Part shown: positions 16,514 to 25,024 of the stretch, one piece after another
How the letters are laid out: every line of letters begins with the position of its first letter
Position numbering within the stretch: the first letter of the stretch is position 1
Assembly: GCF_900113045.1 (NCBI RefSeq)
Contig: NZ_FONY01000046.1
Span: forward strand, 1 to 33,258
Length of the DNA stretch: 33,258 nt
From: Thermoflexibacter ruber
GTDB taxonomy: Bacteria > Bacteroidota > Bacteroidia > Cytophagales > Thermoflexibacteraceae
Direction of reading: 5' to 3'
Made by a program: the position numbers and the translations under genes
The notes under the pieces: model-generated
What the model was told of the DNA's origin: nothing
Seen by the model: only the letters and a program-made list of their open reading frames with translations
Database searches by the model: none

Positions 16514-17511
16514 TTACCATTTTAGCGATAGAATCCTCTTGTGATGAAACCTCTGCGGCGGTCATCAAAGACGGAAAAGTATTGAATAATATCATTGCCA
16601 ACCAAAAAATACACGAAATTTTCGGCGGCGTAGTCCCCGAACATGCCTCGAGAGCGCATCAGCAAAATATCGTTCCTGTAATAGCTACGGCACTCAAAGA
16701 AGCAGGAGTAAGTAAAAAAGACCTCAATGCTATTGCTTTCACAAGGGGACCGGGCTTATTAGGTTCGCTTTTGGTAGGTACTTCCTTTGCCAAAGCCTTC
16801 GCGCTGGGTTTAGACGTTCCTTTGATAGAAGTAAACCACATGCAAGCCCACGTATTGGCACACTTCATAGACGAGCCAACACCTAAGTTTCCTTTTTTAT
16901 GCCTAACGGTAAGCGGGGGACATACGCAAATTGTACTTGTCAAAGATTTCTTAGACATGGAAATCATCGGACAAACTCAAGACGATGCTGTAGGAGAGGC
17001 TTTTGACAAGACTGCCAAAATGCTTGGCTTGCCCTACCCTGGCGGTCCTATGATTGACAAACTTGCCAAAGAAGGCAATCCCTTGGCTTTTTCTTTTCCA
17101 GAGGTAGTCATGTCAGGCTATAACTATTCTTTTAGTGGAATTAAAACAGCTTTTTTGTATTTTTTAAAGGAAAAAAAACAAGAAAATCCCAACTTCATAG
17201 AAGAAAACCTCAATGATATATGCGCAAGCATGCAACACGCTCTTATTCACATCTTGCTCATTAAATTAAAAAAAGCTGCCAGAGATTTGAAAATCAATGA
17301 AATAGCCATTGCTGGAGGGGTATCTGCTAATTCAGGATTAAGAAAAGCCTTGCAAGACTTAGCCCTAAAAGAAAAATGGAACATTTATATTCCTGATTTT
17401 CAGTATTGCACTGACAATGCAGGCATGATAGCCATAGCCGCCCATTACAAATACTTGGCGGGTCAGTTCTCCTCCCAAGACGTAATTCCTCTGGCACGAA
17501 TGAGTTTTTGA
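16510..17511 (+). CDS. tsaD: tRNA N6-adenosine threonylcarbamoyltransferase
   Basis: 333 residues. It transfers the threonylcarbamoyl group to A37 of tRNAs reading ANN codons, working with TsaB and TsaE. Hallmarks: ILAIESSCDETSAAV at the start, VPEHASRAHQ, the metal-binding pair in NHMQAHVLAH (His110, His114), LTVSGGHTQIV, DDAVGEAFDKTAKMLG, PYPGGP and AGGVSANSGLR, then the C-terminal CTDNAGMIA with the metal Asp. Length is normal. It overlaps the Uma2 gene by four bases and has no other companion. Confidence 0.97.
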   Translation: MITILAIESSCDETSAAVIKDGKVLNNIIANQKIHEIFGGVVPEHASRAHQQNIVPVIATALKEAGVSKKDLNAIAFTRGPGLLGSLLVGTSFAKAFALGLDVPLIEVNHMQAHVLAHFIDEPTPKFPFLCLTVSGGHTQIVLVKDFLDMEIIGQTQDDAVGEAFDKTAKMLGLPYPGGPMIDKLAKEGNPLAFSFPEVVMSGYNYSFSGIKTAFLYFLKEKKQENPNFIEENLNDICASMQHALIHILLIKLKKAARDLKINEIAIAGGVSANSGLRKALQDLALKEKWNIYIPDFQYCTDNAGMIAIAAHYKYLAGQFSSQDVIPLARMSF

Positions 17512-17681
17512 CACGAGGTAAAGGAGTCCGCTCCTGTCATTTTGTCTTAATTTGTCCTTTTTTTGATACCTATTTTACATTTTTAAAGACAAAATGTCTT
17601 ATTTTCTCTATTGGTACAAAATCTGAGAAAAAGTTTAATGTATTTGATTCAATTAATTTTAAACCTTAAACTTTAAAGATT

Positions 17682-18137
17682 ATGAGCTTAATAGTAAGAA
17701 AACCACAAGTAGATTTCCCTGCATTTGGGAGCTTAATTGACCAATTTTTCAATAACGAGTTTTTTGACTGGTCAAATCGCAATTTTTCTGTTACCAACAC
17801 TACGCTACCCGCTGTCAATATCAAAGAAGACAATGACAAGTTTCAGGTAGAAGTAGCTGCACCCGGTCTGAAAAAAGAGGATTTCAAAGTAGAAGTAAAT
17901 CACAATGTCTTATCTATCTCTTCCGAAAAAAGAGAAGAAAAAACTGAAGGGCAAGAAGGTGGAACTTATACTCGCAGAGAGTTCAGCTATCAGAGTTTTG
18001 TGCGTTCTTTCTCTTTGCCTGAGAGCGTAGATGCTGACAAAATAGAAGCCAGCTACAACGACGGCGTATTAGTGCTGAACATCCCTAAAAAAGAAGAAGC
18101 AAAACCTAAACCAGCACGTGTGATTCAAATTGCATAA
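17682..18137 (+). CDS. Small heat-shock protein (Hsp20/alpha-crystallin)
   Basis: 151 residues. It is an ATP-independent chaperone that holds unfolded proteins. The N-terminal arm (FPAFGSLIDQFFNNEFFDW) is followed by an alpha-crystallin domain: PAVNIKEDNDKFQVEVAAPGLKKEDF, the LSISSEKREE strand, FSYQSFVRSFSLPE, and the NDGVLVLNIPK signature. It ends with an I-x-I-like tail (ARVIQIA). A second Hsp20 gene follows after 95 bases. The leader contains AAGACA-AAA-TGTCTT (17586-17600), a possible operator. No CIRCE element is present. Confidence 0.93.
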   Translation: MSLIVRKPQVDFPAFGSLIDQFFNNEFFDWSNRNFSVTNTTLPAVNIKEDNDKFQVEVAAPGLKKEDFKVEVNHNVLSISSEKREEKTEGQEGGTYTRREFSYQSFVRSFSLPESVDADKIEASYNDGVLVLNIPKKEEAKPKPARVIQIA

Positions 18138-18232
18138 GAAAGATGCTGAGTAACTTTGTCAAGGTCAAAGACTTTGGCAAAGTTTACTATAACAATAAAA
18201 TCAATATTTCTAAACTCAACTATTTTACAACT

Positions 18233-18670
18233 ATGAAATTTTTGAAAAACATCATCGGAAAAGATTGGCGATTGCCTCAATTTATCGAGAATTTTTTTGG
18301 TAGTAAGATTTCTGACCAAGTGGGTAAAGATGAGGAGTTGATTACTTTACCTTCTGTCAATATCGCAGACGAAGATGCGGCTTTTGACTTGAAAGTAGCT
18401 CTGCCGGGACTGAGCAAAAACGACATCAAAATAGAAATTAAAAATAACAACCTCGTCATATCTTCTGAGAAAAGCAATAAGACAGAAGAAAAAGGCAAAA
18501 ATTGGATACGACAAGAGTTTTCTTATGCTTCTTTTTATCGAGTATTTGCCCTGCCTGAGAATGCCGACCCTAATAAGGTAGAGGCAAAAATGGAGCATGG
18601 ACTCCTGTCATTGAAAGTAGCTAAAAAATACGAAAAAGAACCAACTAAGAAACTCATTGCAATCAAATAA
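18233..18670 (+). CDS. Second small heat-shock protein (Hsp20)
   Basis: 145 residues from the ATG at 18233. An upstream ATG at 18143 would add 30 residues with no Hsp20 character, so I prefer the later start. The alpha-crystallin domain runs from LPSVNIADEDAAFDLKVALP through LVISSEKSNK and FSYASFYRVFALPENADP to EHGLLSLKVAK. It is clearly a diverged tandem paralogue of the preceding gene (shared order of SSEK, RQEFSY and LPE motifs), probably a hetero-oligomer partner. It has a longer basic linker and ends KKLIAIK. Confidence 0.9.
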   Translation: MKFLKNIIGKDWRLPQFIENFFGSKISDQVGKDEELITLPSVNIADEDAAFDLKVALPGLSKNDIKIEIKNNNLVISSEKSNKTEEKGKNWIRQEFSYASFYRVFALPENADPNKVEAKMEHGLLSLKVAKKYEKEPTKKLIAIK

Positions 18671-18680
18671 CTTAGGGGAA

Positions 18681-18690
18681 AGGAGGTGAT
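18681..18690 (+). promoter_or_regulatory. Perfect Shine-Dalgarno sequence
   Basis: AGGAGGTGAT, complementary to the usual end of 16S rRNA, lies 6 bases before the ATG at 18697. Other genes in this window lack such sites, as is normal in Bacteroidota, so this one stands out and fixes the start of the small gene. Confidence 0.7.
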
Positions 18691-18696
18691 AAATAT

Positions 18697-18846
18697 ATGG
18701 ATATATTAGCTCTAAGTCTTTCATTGCTCATGGCGATTTATTTTTTTGTGCTTTGGACAATAATGAATTGGAGAGAAATAACATTACTTATCACCACAAA
18801 AAAAGATAACTTAGTAAAGAGATTAAGAACATATAAACACCATTAG
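18697..18846 (+). CDS. 49-residue single-pass membrane peptide
   Basis: The frame reads MDILALSLSLLMAIYFFVLW followed by TIMNWREI and a basic end with LVKRLRTYKHH. One membrane helix of about 20 residues is followed by a positive tail, predicting the N-terminus outside and the tail in the cytoplasm. It starts 26 bases after the second hsp20 gene and ends before a hairpin, so it may be part of the stress transcript. No family recognised. Support comes from the strong ribosome binding site and the clear helix. Confidence 0.55.
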   Translation: MDILALSLSLLMAIYFFVLWTIMNWREITLLITTKKDNLVKRLRTYKHH

Positions 18847-18866
18847 CTTATAACTTTCATTAGATT

Positions 18867-18900
18867 GAGGGCATAGGTAAGATACTTTATCTATGCTCTT
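18867..18900. terminator. Imperfect hairpin, likely shared terminator
   Basis: GAGGGCATAGGTAA (18867-18880) folds back on TTATCTATGCTCTT (18887-18900), followed by TATTTATT. It sits between convergent units, the heat-shock genes and hemC. Confidence 0.5.
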
Positions 18901-18934
18901 TATTTATTCAACAAGGCTAAAAATGTATTAAAAT

Positions 18935-19867
18935 CTATCCTATCTGTTTTTTTATATCATTTAAAATCTTTTCTCCGCCGTTCTCTAACACTCTTTTGGC
19001 TAAGATTTCTCCTAATTTTTCTCCCTCATCTTTGTCCATTGCTGCTTCTTCCCTGATAATATCACGCCCGTTAAGGCTGATGATGCCACAATGAAGTTTA
19101 AGTTGGTCGCCGTTGACCTCAGCAAGGGCAAAAGCAGGTACACTACAACCGCCCTGCAAGTGTTTCAAATAGGCTCTTTCCGCAATAATTTGATATTCAG
19201 TAGGATAATGATTGATTGCCTCCCTAATGATTTGCTTTACCTCTCTATCTAAAGAAGTACTTGCCTCTATGGCAATACTCCCTTGCCCAGCAGCAGGGGT
19301 AAAAGTTTCTGTAGAAAGATGCTGTACAATATAGTTTTCCATTTCCATACGGTGTACTCCTGCATAGGCAAGTACAAGCGCATCGCAAAGCCCCTCCTCC
19401 ATTTTTCGCATGCGGGTTTGTAAGTTGCCTCGCGCATCTACGGTTTTCACTTTGGGAAAATAGTGGCGAATCATCGCAATCCTACGCGTAGAGGAAGTTC
19501 CAAGTACTACTTTTTGGCTCTCATCAAAGGTAAAATACTTGTTGAAACTTACTAATACATCATTTACTTTTTCCCTTTCTGTAAAGGCGATAATTTCTAA
19601 GTCAGAGGGAAGTTGGGCTTGCAAGTCTTTGGCACTATGCACGGCAATATCTATAGCTCCACTATGAAGTTGAATTTCTAACTCCTCTGTAAATACGCCT
19701 TTACTACCTAACTTAGCAATAGACTTATGTAACATCTTATCGCCTGTGGTTTCTATTGTTACTAACTGGCTTTGAATGCCCTGAGTTTTTAATTTATCGG
19801 CTATGAAATTGGCTTGCCAAAGTGCGAGTTTACTACCGCGTGTACCAATTTTAATGATTCTCTCCAA
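18935..19867 (-). CDS. hemC: Hydroxymethylbilane synthase (porphobilinogen deaminase)
   Basis: 310 residues. It joins four porphobilinogen units into hydroxymethylbilane in heme synthesis. Motifs: IKIGTRGSKLALWQA, KGVFTEELE, AVHSAKDLQAQLP (catalytic Asp81), LGTSSTRRIA, DARGNLQTRM, PAAGQGSIAIE and HLQGGCSVP with Cys241 carrying the dipyrromethane cofactor. The start is TTG (19865-19867); no ATG is available before the conserved N-terminus, and an in-frame stop lies just upstream. A TTG start may keep translation low. No other hem gene is nearby. Confidence 0.95.
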   Translation of the reverse strand: MERIIKIGTRGSKLALWQANFIADKLKTQGIQSQLVTIETTGDKMLHKSIAKLGSKGVFTEELEIQLHSGAIDIAVHSAKDLQAQLPSDLEIIAFTEREKVNDVLVSFNKYFTFDESQKVVLGTSSTRRIAMIRHYFPKVKTVDARGNLQTRMRKMEEGLCDALVLAYAGVHRMEMENYIVQHLSTETFTPAAGQGSIAIEASTSLDREVKQIIREAINHYPTEYQIIAERAYLKHLQGGCSVPAFALAEVNGDQLKLHCGIISLNGRDIIREEAAMDKDEGEKLGEILAKRVLENGGEKILNDIKKQIG

Positions 19868-20108
19868 TGGAATAAGAAATTTAATACTTTATAAAAAATT
19901 TGGATTTTATTTGATATTCTAATCTCCTAAAAGCAGTTCAAAATTTTCTATTTCAAATTTTATATAAATTATTTTAATTCGCAAGACTTTTTTTGTATTA
20001 TTTAAGGCATCTCCTGTTTACCTTCTATTAAGTAGAAAATCAGGCATACTTTTTTTGTTATTTATTTACGTTCACCACTTCATCTAAACTTTACTTTTCA
20101 AAGTAGAT
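19868..20108. other. AT-rich non-coding stretch
   Basis: Together with 20109-20199 this gap is 332 bases. I find no credible frame. It contains a fold-back at 20071-20117 and the promoter of the next gene, described separately; the remainder (19868-20070) is AT-rich with nothing I recognise. Confidence 0.5.
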
Positions 20109-20117
20109 TTGGTGAAA
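20071..20117. repeat. Imperfect inverted repeat overlapping the next promoter
   Basis: TTCACC, ATCTA and ACTTT on the left (20071-20092) pair with AAAGT, AGAT and GGTGAA on the right (20100-20117). The right arm covers the -33 TTG of the promoter at 20109, so it could be an operator. It is not known to match any regulator site. Confidence 0.4.
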
Positions 20118-20139
20118 CAGTTTGTTATTACTACTTTTG
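20109..20139 (+). promoter_or_regulatory. Promoter of the DUF1573 gene
   Basis: TTG (20109-20111), a 20-base gap and TACTTTTG (20132-20139) match the Bacteroidota pattern. The leader to the ATG would be about 55 bases. Confidence 0.65.
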
Positions 20140-20199
20140 TTACTGATTTAAAAAGTTATATTAGCAAAAAATTATTAGAACTAAATCTCACTTAAAAGA

Positions 20200-21315
20200 A
20201 TGAGGCACTTTATCAGAAATTGTATTTTTTTAATTTTATTTTATATACTACATTTCCCTACACATACCCAAGCACAAACCACACTTTTATTTGAAAATCC
20301 AACCTACAATATTGGAAACGTAATAAAGAGTGAGAAAGCTATCACCCATTCTTTTACTTTCAAAAATATAGGGACTAAGCCTATCCATATACTAAGTGTA
20401 GTGCCTGACTGTTCGTGTTTGACTATCTCCTATCCTCAAACACCTATCCAACCCAATGAAACAGGCACAATAACAGTGTCTTATTTGCCTTACAGAGCAG
20501 GTGCTTTTGAAAAAGGCTTTGTAGTCAATTCTGACGGAAATCCACGTACTCAAACCCTTACACTCAAAGGTTTTATTTCTCCTAACACCAATCCCGCCAA
20601 TATTTTCACTCATAAAAACGGAAGGTTATATTTTAGATACAAAAATCTAAACTTTGGGAGTATTACCAACCAATCTACCGTAGCCCGTAAGTTTGAAATG
20701 TATAACCCCTCCAATGAGGATATTTATTTTACAGATAGGGTCATCAAACCCTCCCATATCAACGTTTATTTTGATTCCTCTCACATTATTCCCGCAGGAA
20801 AAGTAGGGGCAATCGTACTTACTTACAATCCTATTGTAAAAAACGAAGTTGGATTTTTCCAAGAAGAAATAATTATGTTTACGGCAGACCGAGATAGTGT
20901 AAGAATGACTATCGCCATAGAGGTACAAGGCGAGCAGTACACAAGTACACCTGCCCCTATGTATGTTTCGCCTACCACCACTGTAAGAAAACCTACGCTC
21001 AGAGTCAGCGAAATACGTCAAAATTTGGGGAATATCTACCCTGACATGATAGTCATTACAGAATTTGTCATATACAACGAGGGAAGTTTGGATTTGAAAA
21101 TAGAAAAGTTAGAAACCGATGAGTTCTGTGAAGTACAAGATATTAACAACTGGCAAAATATGATTATTCCTCCTCATCAGTTCAGAATTATCAAAGTACG
21201 ATTCAAGCAAGGCAAGGAAATAGGAAAGCAACAAGGCAAAGTAACTGTTTATTCCAATGACATCGCTACTCCATCTCAAAACATAGAATTTCAAGCCAAC
21301 GTAATTGAATATTAG
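20200..21315 (+). CDS. Secreted DUF1573 protein
   Basis: 371 residues. A signal peptide (IRNCIFLILFYILHFPTHTQAQ) directs it out of the cytoplasm. The first domain has the DUF1573 pattern: F...YNIGNVIKSEKAITHSFTFKN, SVVPDCSCLT, PNETGTITVSYLP and a closing beta strand LTLKGFI. Two further immunoglobulin-like segments follow, about 140-240 and 270-370, of the same general type (NFGSI..., NLGNIYPD...). Such domains resemble the ASH/MSP fold and are presumed envelope structural proteins. It precedes a glycosyltransferase gene by 15 bases. Confidence 0.82.
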   Translation: MRHFIRNCIFLILFYILHFPTHTQAQTTLLFENPTYNIGNVIKSEKAITHSFTFKNIGTKPIHILSVVPDCSCLTISYPQTPIQPNETGTITVSYLPYRAGAFEKGFVVNSDGNPRTQTLTLKGFISPNTNPANIFTHKNGRLYFRYKNLNFGSITNQSTVARKFEMYNPSNEDIYFTDRVIKPSHINVYFDSSHIIPAGKVGAIVLTYNPIVKNEVGFFQEEIIMFTADRDSVRMTIAIEVQGEQYTSTPAPMYVSPTTTVRKPTLRVSEIRQNLGNIYPDMIVITEFVIYNEGSLDLKIEKLETDEFCEVQDINNWQNMIIPPHQFRIIKVRFKQGKEIGKQQGKVTVYSNDIATPSQNIEFQANVIEY

Positions 21316-21330
21316 TCAAATAACTCATTC

Positions 21331-22326
21331 ATGAAAAATGCCAAAGTAACTATCATTACGCCTTCTTACAATCAAGCTCAGTACTTAGAGGCTACTATCC
21401 AATCCATTCTTGGACAAAACTATCCTCACTTAGAATATATGATTTTTGATGGGGGAAGTCAAGACAATTCTTTGAAAATCATTGAAAAATATCAAAAACA
21501 CCTTACCTATTGGGAGAGTGAAAAAGACAAAGGTCAAAGCCATGCAATAAATAAGGGACTAAGCAAAGCCACAGGAGAAATCATTACTTGGATTAATAGC
21601 GATGACCAGCTCATGCCCAACGCGCTTCACAAGATTGTAAGCTATTTTGAGGCAAATCCTTCTGTTGGTTTTTTACATGGAAAAACTTTGCTCTTTGGAC
21701 AAGGAAAAGAAGTTATCAAAGGAGCAGAAAGCAAAGACCTGCACTACAAATATTTAGCAGGTTTGCCTTTCCCGCAGCCCTCTGCTTTTTTCAGAAAAAG
21801 CGTCATAGACGAATTGGGATTATTGGAGGAAGATTATCACTACGGCATGGATTATGACTTTTTCCTGCGAATGATTCTGAATCACGAGGCTCTCCAAGTA
21901 CAGGACGTACTCTCAAAATATCTCTTACATAAAAGTAGCAAGAGCGTAAGCCAACAGAACTTTTTTGCTCAGGATTATGCCAAGATTTTTAGCAAGCTGT
22001 TGAGGTCGTTTCCGTTTACTTCCGAACTAATCAAGCAAATGAAATCTCTGGAAATGTATGATGAAAGAGATGATTCATACCAAGTAAAAAAATATTTTTC
22101 TATTGATGACCTAACTACCGCTTTTTTTTATCATCTTCGTTTCCAACTCATTTTTTATTTTGAAGCAGGCGAATTAGATTGGGCTTATCGTATTACTTCT
22201 TTTTTAAGAAAAAATTATCCCACCTTGTACCAGCAAGACAAAGAACTGGCTCAGGTAAATTGGCGAGCCAAATGGTTGAGTAAAAATATTTTATCTTTTT
22301 TACGATGGATTAAAAGGGGCAGGTAA
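21331..22326 (+). CDS. Family 2 glycosyltransferase
   Basis: 331 residues. The GT-A domain begins KVTIITPSYNQAQYLEATIQ. The nucleotide-binding DGGSQDNS is at 40-47 and the metal-binding motif is NSDDQ (89-93), with HAINKGLSKATGEII between them. A YHYGMDYDFFLR acceptor-site segment lies near residue 170. The C-terminal 100 residues are helical and basic with no clear membrane span. It probably adds a sugar to an envelope polysaccharide or glycolipid; donor and acceptor are unknown. It follows the DUF1573 gene closely and is likely co-transcribed with it. Confidence 0.9.
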   Translation: MKNAKVTIITPSYNQAQYLEATIQSILGQNYPHLEYMIFDGGSQDNSLKIIEKYQKHLTYWESEKDKGQSHAINKGLSKATGEIITWINSDDQLMPNALHKIVSYFEANPSVGFLHGKTLLFGQGKEVIKGAESKDLHYKYLAGLPFPQPSAFFRKSVIDELGLLEEDYHYGMDYDFFLRMILNHEALQVQDVLSKYLLHKSSKSVSQQNFFAQDYAKIFSKLLRSFPFTSELIKQMKSLEMYDERDDSYQVKKYFSIDDLTTAFFYHLRFQLIFYFEAGELDWAYRITSFLRKNYPTLYQQDKELAQVNWRAKWLSKNILSFLRWIKRGR

Positions 22327-22538
22327 GTAACATTGCGTAACAGTCTGTTCGTTTTACTTCTAATAATTATTTATGTAAATACTTGCTTATTAATCAATAA
22401 TTTATGATTTTTGAGTAAATTCACTTACAAAGAGTTTAAACCCTTCTTTTCTACTTCATTATCAACTAATTACAAAACTTTACAATTTTACTGATTTGTC
22501 TTTCTTGGCAAAGATACCTTAACAATTTTTGCGTTTTT

Positions 22539-23105
22539 ATGAATTATCACATTAAACCTTTGCCTACTTACTACAAGAGTAGGCTCTATCGCTCACGACT
22601 GGAAGCGCGTTGGGCGGCGTTTTTTGATTTGGCAGAATGGAAAGTGGAGTACGAACCACTTGACCTGTACGAGTGGACTCCTGATTTTCTGATTGATGAA
22701 CATACATCCATATTGGTAGAGGTAAAACCACAAAGCTCTTATTTTCAACAATCTGAGTTTTATTTTGAATATGTAAAAGAGGGAATCTGCGAAGCAATTT
22801 TACTGCTGACTAATGAAATAGTTAGGTATGAAGGGTTACTGGCTGGTAAAGAAGAAGAACTATGTACGATAGGAAAATTGATAGTCAAAGAAATTGATAA
22901 TGAAATACTTGTTAGTCCTGCCGTGGTAGGGGTGTTTGGGGGAGGAGGCTACAGATTAGGATTGTGCGCTGAGTCAAATCATTGGAGAGATTTTATTACA
23001 GGACAGCAAGGCGAATGTCTTGTCATAGACCACGGCGAAGTAGCTTTTATGTGGCAAGAAGCAGCAAATCGCATCATGTTTTTAAAACCACAAACAGGGC
23101 ATTGA
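22539..23105 (+). CDS. Stand-alone PD-(D/E)XK nuclease-like protein
   Basis: 188 residues. The first 65 match a compact restriction-endonuclease-like core: YRSRLEARWAAFFD (Glu22), then WTPDFLI (Asp49) and LVEVKPQ (Glu61, Lys63). Cores of this type, with the FRSRLEARW start, are found in phage and accessory nucleases. The remaining 120 residues, including GVFGGGGYRLGLC and a Trp/Cys-rich end, are not recognised. There is no partner methylase beside it. The gene is preceded by a 212-base spacer in which I see nothing definite. DNA or RNA target unknown. Confidence 0.7.
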   Translation: MNYHIKPLPTYYKSRLYRSRLEARWAAFFDLAEWKVEYEPLDLYEWTPDFLIDEHTSILVEVKPQSSYFQQSEFYFEYVKEGICEAILLLTNEIVRYEGLLAGKEEELCTIGKLIVKEIDNEILVSPAVVGVFGGGGYRLGLCAESNHWRDFITGQQGECLVIDHGEVAFMWQEAANRIMFLKPQTGH

Positions 23106-23173
23106 TTAGCATTAATATACAAAATTTTTATATTTTTGGAAAATACTTCACTAAGGTTTACCAATATCTATCT

Positions 23174-24079
23174 ATGTCATTAATAGTCAAGGATTTAGTA
23201 AAGCAATACAGGGAGCAGTTTGCCGTCAATCATATTTCTTTTGAGGCTAAAAAAGGGCAGATTGTAGGTTTTCTCGGTCCCAATGGGGCGGGAAAATCTA
23301 CTACCATGAAAATTGCCACTTGCTATCTTACGCCTACAAGCGGAACAGTAGAGGTCTGCGGATACGATGTACTGACTTCCTCTTTGGAAGTACGAAAAAA
23401 AGTAGGTTATCTTCCTGAACACAATCCTCTTTACTTAGATATGTATGTGCATGAATACCTACATTTTATTGGCTCTTTGCACCAACTTAAAGGAGTATTT
23501 AGAAATGAACGAGTAAAGAAAGTCATTGAACTTTGTGGATTAGGCAAGGAACAGCATAAAAAAATAGGTATGTTGTCCAAAGGGTATAGACAGAGGGTGG
23601 GTTTGGCACAAGCCCTTATTCATGAGCCAGAAGTCTTGATTTTAGATGAGCCTACCAGTGCCTTAGACCCTCTGCAAATCATAGAAATACGCAATGTCAT
23701 CAAAGAGGTAAGTAAGGAAAAAACTGTACTGTTTTCTACCCATATCTTGCAAGAGGTCAAGGCACTGTGCGACAGAGTAGTGATTATTAACTTAGGCAAG
23801 ATTGTGAAAGACAGTCCGCTATCAGACCTTCAGTTGCAAAAAGATGAAGTAAAGATTCAAATAGAATTAGAAGGTGAAATCGAGATAGAGCCTTTTAAGC
23901 ATATTAACGCCGTGATAGATATTCAAAAAATAAGCCCAAACAAACTTTTGATTAAGGCACAAACCGATATAAGACCAGAAATTTCTAAGATAGCTTTGGA
24001 AAAAGGATGGCTTATTCTCGGCATGAGCAAAGAAGAAACTTCCTTAGAAAGTATTTTCCAAGAGGCAACCTCTAAATAG
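23174..24079 (+). CDS. gldA: ABC transporter ATPase, GldA-like
   Basis: 301 residues from the ATG at 23174; the open frame starts 64 codons earlier, but that part overlaps the preceding gene and lacks ABC character. Walker A GPNGAGKST is at 35-43, the signature LSKGYRQRVGLAQAL follows from 134, Walker B VLILDEPTSALD is at 154-165 and the H-loop is in FSTHILQEV. The segment VGYLPEHNPLYLDMYVHEYL is typical of GldA, the gliding-associated ABC ATPase of Bacteroidota, and of related gldF/gldG partners' ATPases. No permease gene (gldF or gldG) lies nearby, so the symbol is tentative. Confidence 0.75.
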   Translation: MSLIVKDLVKQYREQFAVNHISFEAKKGQIVGFLGPNGAGKSTTMKIATCYLTPTSGTVEVCGYDVLTSSLEVRKKVGYLPEHNPLYLDMYVHEYLHFIGSLHQLKGVFRNERVKKVIELCGLGKEQHKKIGMLSKGYRQRVGLAQALIHEPEVLILDEPTSALDPLQIIEIRNVIKEVSKEKTVLFSTHILQEVKALCDRVVIINLGKIVKDSPLSDLQLQKDEVKIQIELEGEIEIEPFKHINAVIDIQKISPNKLLIKAQTDIRPEISKIALEKGWLILGMSKEETSLESIFQEATSK

Positions 24080-24101
24080 TTGATTATCAAAACTAAAACC
24101 T

Positions 24102-24995
24102 ATGGGAATCCTATTTGATAATTTTAAAAGTTGGAAAAAATATTGTGAAGAAAATGACTTTTCTTTGCACTTGCCTGTCTTGCAGTATGAAATCACTCAA
24201 AAAGGACGAACTGAGGTGGAGATTTGGCAAGGTTTGCAGTTAGCCTATACAGTGATGAAAGAAGCCGTAAAAACGGGACTAACCGAAGATACTACTTCTC
24301 GCTCTGGCATGATAAATAACGGGGGTAAAAAAGTATATCAACATGCTATTAATGTTCTCTCCCCTGAATTTAAAAAGTTGATAGCAAGGGCTTTAGCTGC
24401 AAAAGAGGTAAACTCTTGCATGGGTAGAATCGTAGCCGCACCTACGGCAGGTGCTTCAGGCATTATGCCTGCCATCTTGGTAACTTTGCAAGAACTGCAT
24501 CAGATAGATGACAAGAAAATGTTAGAGGCTATGCTGGTAAGTGCGGGGATTGCTTTGATTATAGAACGAAACGCCTCTATTGCAGGAGCGGTGGGTGGCT
24601 GTCAGGCAGAAACAGGGACGGCAGCGGCGATGGGGGCAGGTGCAGTAGTCTATGCTTTAGGCGGAACGATAGACCAAGTATTTAACGCTGTAGCTATCAC
24701 TATCCAATGTATGCTGGGTTTGGTGTGCGACCCTGTGGCAGGTTTGGTAGAAGTGCCTTGTGTAGTCCGCAATGCAAGTGCCGCTGCCATTGCCTATTCT
24801 TCCGCACAAATTGCCTTAGCAGGGGTCGGTGCAGTCATTCCTGTAGATGAGTGCATTATCGCTATGGGAGAAATAGGGCAGGCAATGGAAGACCGATACA
24901 AGGAAACTGCTTTGGGTGGCTTAGCCATGACACCTACGGGACAGGAAATTGCTAAAAGGGTATTGATTAGTGATATAGATATTTTAGAGGAATAA
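24102..24995 (+). CDS. sdaAA: L-serine dehydratase, alpha subunit
   Basis: 297 residues. It deaminates L-serine to pyruvate using a [4Fe-4S] cluster. Motifs: NSCMGRIVAAPTAGASGIMPA, ERNASIAGAVGGCQAETG (Cys167), LGLVCDPVAGLVEVPC (Cys209 and Cys220) and the C-terminal MEDRYKETALGGLA. The beta subunit is not adjacent, so this is the two-gene form with a distant partner. The gene starts 22 bases after the ABC ATPase and ends in a terminator hairpin. Confidence 0.92.
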   Translation: MGILFDNFKSWKKYCEENDFSLHLPVLQYEITQKGRTEVEIWQGLQLAYTVMKEAVKTGLTEDTTSRSGMINNGGKKVYQHAINVLSPEFKKLIARALAAKEVNSCMGRIVAAPTAGASGIMPAILVTLQELHQIDDKKMLEAMLVSAGIALIIERNASIAGAVGGCQAETGTAAAMGAGAVVYALGGTIDQVFNAVAITIQCMLGLVCDPVAGLVEVPCVVRNASAAAIAYSSAQIALAGVGAVIPVDECIIAMGEIGQAMEDRYKETALGGLAMTPTGQEIAKRVLISDIDILEE

Positions 24996-25023
24996 AAAAA
25001 GAGGACTGTTGCCCTCTTTTTTT
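24994..25023. terminator. Bidirectional intrinsic terminator
   Basis: AAAAAAAGAGG (24994-25004) pairs with CCTCTTTTTTT (25013-25023). It provides a T-run for sdaAA and, on the minus strand, for the small converging gene that ends at 25025. Confidence 0.85.
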
Positions 25024-25024
25024 C

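Noticed and set aside
17522-17535. AGGAG-TCCG-CTCCT hairpin after tsaD as a terminator
   Set aside because: The stem is only five base pairs and no T-run follows closely enough; left unassigned.
18143-18232. 30-residue N-terminal extension of the second Hsp20
   Set aside because: The extension has no Hsp20 character and the ATG at 18233 gives the expected family length and start.
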